From an uncultured Desulfohalobiaceae bacterium (lineage in GTDB: Bacteria > Desulfobacterota > Desulfovibrionia > Desulfovibrionales > Desulfonatronovibrionaceae), in NCBI GenBank assembly GCA_913055195.1, contig CAJXJU010000059.1, positions 1 through 7,366 of the forward strand: DNA of 7,366 nucleotides, written 5' to 3'. Position 1 is the first letter of the stretch. Each line of letters opens with the position of its first letter. Made by a program: the position numbers and the translations under genes. Below, piece by piece: positions 6,481 through 7,366 of this stretch. The notes under the pieces were generated by a model. That model made no database searches, was not told the origin of the DNA, and saw only the letters and a list, made by a program, of their open reading frames with translations.

Positions 6481-6487
6481 TTGATTT

Positions 6488-6493
6488 TCCCTT
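6488..6493 (-). promoter_or_regulatory. Ribosome binding site of cbiET
   Basis: AAGGGA on the minus strand lies seven bases (AAATCAA) before the ATG at 6480. It favours this start over the upstream in-frame ATG at 6519. Confidence 0.7.
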
Positions 6494-6502
6494 TTCCGGG
6501 TC

Positions 6503-6529
6503 GCCTGCAAAAAGTCCATTTTTGCAGGC
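6503..6529 (-). repeat. Perfect 11-bp intercistronic hairpin before cbiET
   Basis: GCCTGCAAAAA and TTTTTGCAGGC are perfectly complementary around a 5-nt loop. In the transcript the stem ends nine bases before the cbiET ribosome binding site. No U-tract follows the 3' arm, which makes a classical terminator unlikely. An mRNA-stabilising or processing hairpin, or a translational control element, is possible. The alternative cbiET ATG (6519) is buried at the loop edge. Confidence 0.65.
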
Positions 6530-6551
6530 TTTGTTCATTGAGTAGTTGAAT

Positions 6552-7366
6552 TCAAAACTTCTCATCTTCCTCTTTTACCAGAAGCCTGCCGTCCATTTCA
6601 AAGAGGTGAAAAATTAGTTTTGGCCCTGGCCCAAGAAACCTTCTGGCCGATGCAATGGCCTTTCTGGTTATGCAGGTAAGAACGCCTGGCCCCGCTGGAT
6701 CTTCCAGAATTATTTCCAGCACCTGTCTTGCAGTGTTAGCGCGTCGGGCCAATTCTGCCTTTGCTTTACTAACACCCTGCTCCTTAATCCACCTGGCAAG
6801 CAGGTCAAAGTCTATTTTGCCATACTTTGCATGAGTTGACTCAAAACCTTGAGCCATTTTGATGAGCTTGCCAAAAAAACAACCATAAAAAACCTGTTCA
6901 AACTTTCGCGCTCGCACTTCTTTTAAGGAAAAGGCAAAAAAATCCCCAACTTCAACAAAAATTTCCTCAGAAATTAGCGGAAGCGCCGGGTAACACATCC
7001 TTAAATATTTTCCGCTTTTTCGTCCTGTGCTCAGACAAATTATTTTGTTTCCACTGGCTACAGCAACATCAAGGGCAAGGCTTATTGTCGCCTGAAAAGC
7101 CTCATTTGAATAGGGAATAACAGTTCCACGAGTGCCTAGAATTGAAATCCCGCCCACAATACCCAGCCTGGGATTCAATGTTTTCTTTGCAATCTCTTCC
7201 CCTTCTGGAACTTCAATGGTAATTATCACTCTGTAATTTCGACCAGCTTCCTGCAAAACCTCTTTTACAGCCCTTACAATCTGCTTTCTGGGACCTGGAT
7301 TAATGGCAGGCTCTCCCACCTTAATGGGCAGTCCAGGCCTTGTGACTTTCCCAACCCCATGGCCAC
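6552..7366 (-). CDS. cbiD: Cobalt-precorrin-5B (C1)-methyltransferase, N-terminus cut by window edge
   Basis: There are 270 residues visible, and the frame runs off the right edge. CbiD is usually about 350-380 aa, so roughly the first quarter is missing. It methylates C1 of cobalt-precorrin-5B and is specific to the anaerobic route. The conserved GVGKVTRPGLPIK (3-15) and VGEPAINPGPR (16-26) run straight through the GTG at 7319, so that codon is an internal valine and not a start. Further motifs are PEGEEIAKKTLNPRLGI (53-69), VGGISILGTRGTVIPYS (70-86) and FYGCFFGKLIKMAQG (159-173) followed by STHA. The stop is TGA. It is the first gene of the visible operon; the promoter and any cobalamin riboswitch would be further right. 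Confidence 0.94.
   Translation of the reverse strand, partial: GHGVGKVTRPGLPIKVGEPAINPGPRKQIVRAVKEVLQEAGRNYRVIITIEVPEGEEIAKKTLNPRLGIVGGISILGTRGTVIPYSNEAFQATISLALDVAVASGNKIICLSTGRKSGKYLRMCYPALPLISEEIFVEVGDFFAFSLKEVRARKFEQVFYGCFFGKLIKMAQGFESTHAKYGKIDFDLLARWIKEQGVSKAKAELARRANTARQVLEIILEDPAGPGVLTCITRKAIASARRFLGPGPKLIFHLFEMDGRLLVKEEDEKF

Noticed and set aside
6481..6519. Longer cbiET start at 6519
   Set aside because: No ribosome binding site precedes it, the ATG lies in a perfect hairpin, and the family's conserved N-terminus begins right after the ATG at 6480.
7317..7319. GTG as the start of cbiD
   Set aside because: The frame stays open to the window edge and encodes conserved CbiD sequence (GVGKVTRPGLPIK) upstream, so this is an internal valine.

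Overview
The window lies in a bacterial chromosome of moderate, slightly AT-leaning composition. It holds two convergent blocks. On the + strand at the left edge is the 3' part of a Y1/HUH-type, REP-associated tyrosine transposase (RAYT). Everything from about position 931 to the right edge is a tightly packed minus-strand operon for the anaerobic (early cobalt insertion) branch of cobalamin biosynthesis. CbiD and CbiG together with a CbiE-CbiT fusion indicate an anaerobe or facultative anaerobe. The gene set, the fusion and the RAYT family would suit a deltaproteobacterium/Desulfobacterota-like organism, but this assignment is a low-confidence inference.

In transcription order (right to left) the operon reads: cbiD (5' end outside the window), a 71-bp gap with a perfect 11-bp hairpin, cbiET (fusion), a 213-bp gap filled by a nested palindromic element, cbiF, cbiG, cbiH and cbiP. 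cbiF/cbiG and cbiH/cbiP overlap by ATGA (4 nt). cbiG/cbiH overlap by 100 nt, and the only credible canonical cbiH start lies deep inside cbiG. By the known chemistry of these families, CbiH (C17), CbiF (C11), CbiG (delta-lactone opening), CbiD (C1), CbiE (C5) and CbiT (C15 and C12 decarboxylation) act on the cobalt-corrinoid ring. CbiP later amidates four side chains to give cobyric acid. No promoter or cobalamin riboswitch is visible, as expected if the operon starts beyond the right edge.

The most interesting non-coding structure is a family of three short hairpin repeats (about 23 nt). One copy forms the 3' end and stop codon of cbiP. The other two form an inverted pair between cbiET and cbiF. 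The copies differ only at one loop position and at one pair of positions that base-pair with each other (C-G changed to T-A), which is a compensatory change. The inverted pair brackets a second, unrelated inverted repeat (22-nt arms, 21/22 complementary), giving a nested palindrome of about 193 bp inside the operon. With a RAYT gene in the same window, these look like REP/BIME-type or MITE-type elements. Whether this RAYT mobilises them cannot be decided here.

The convergent intergenic region (675-930) has no gene or strong terminator that I can support.
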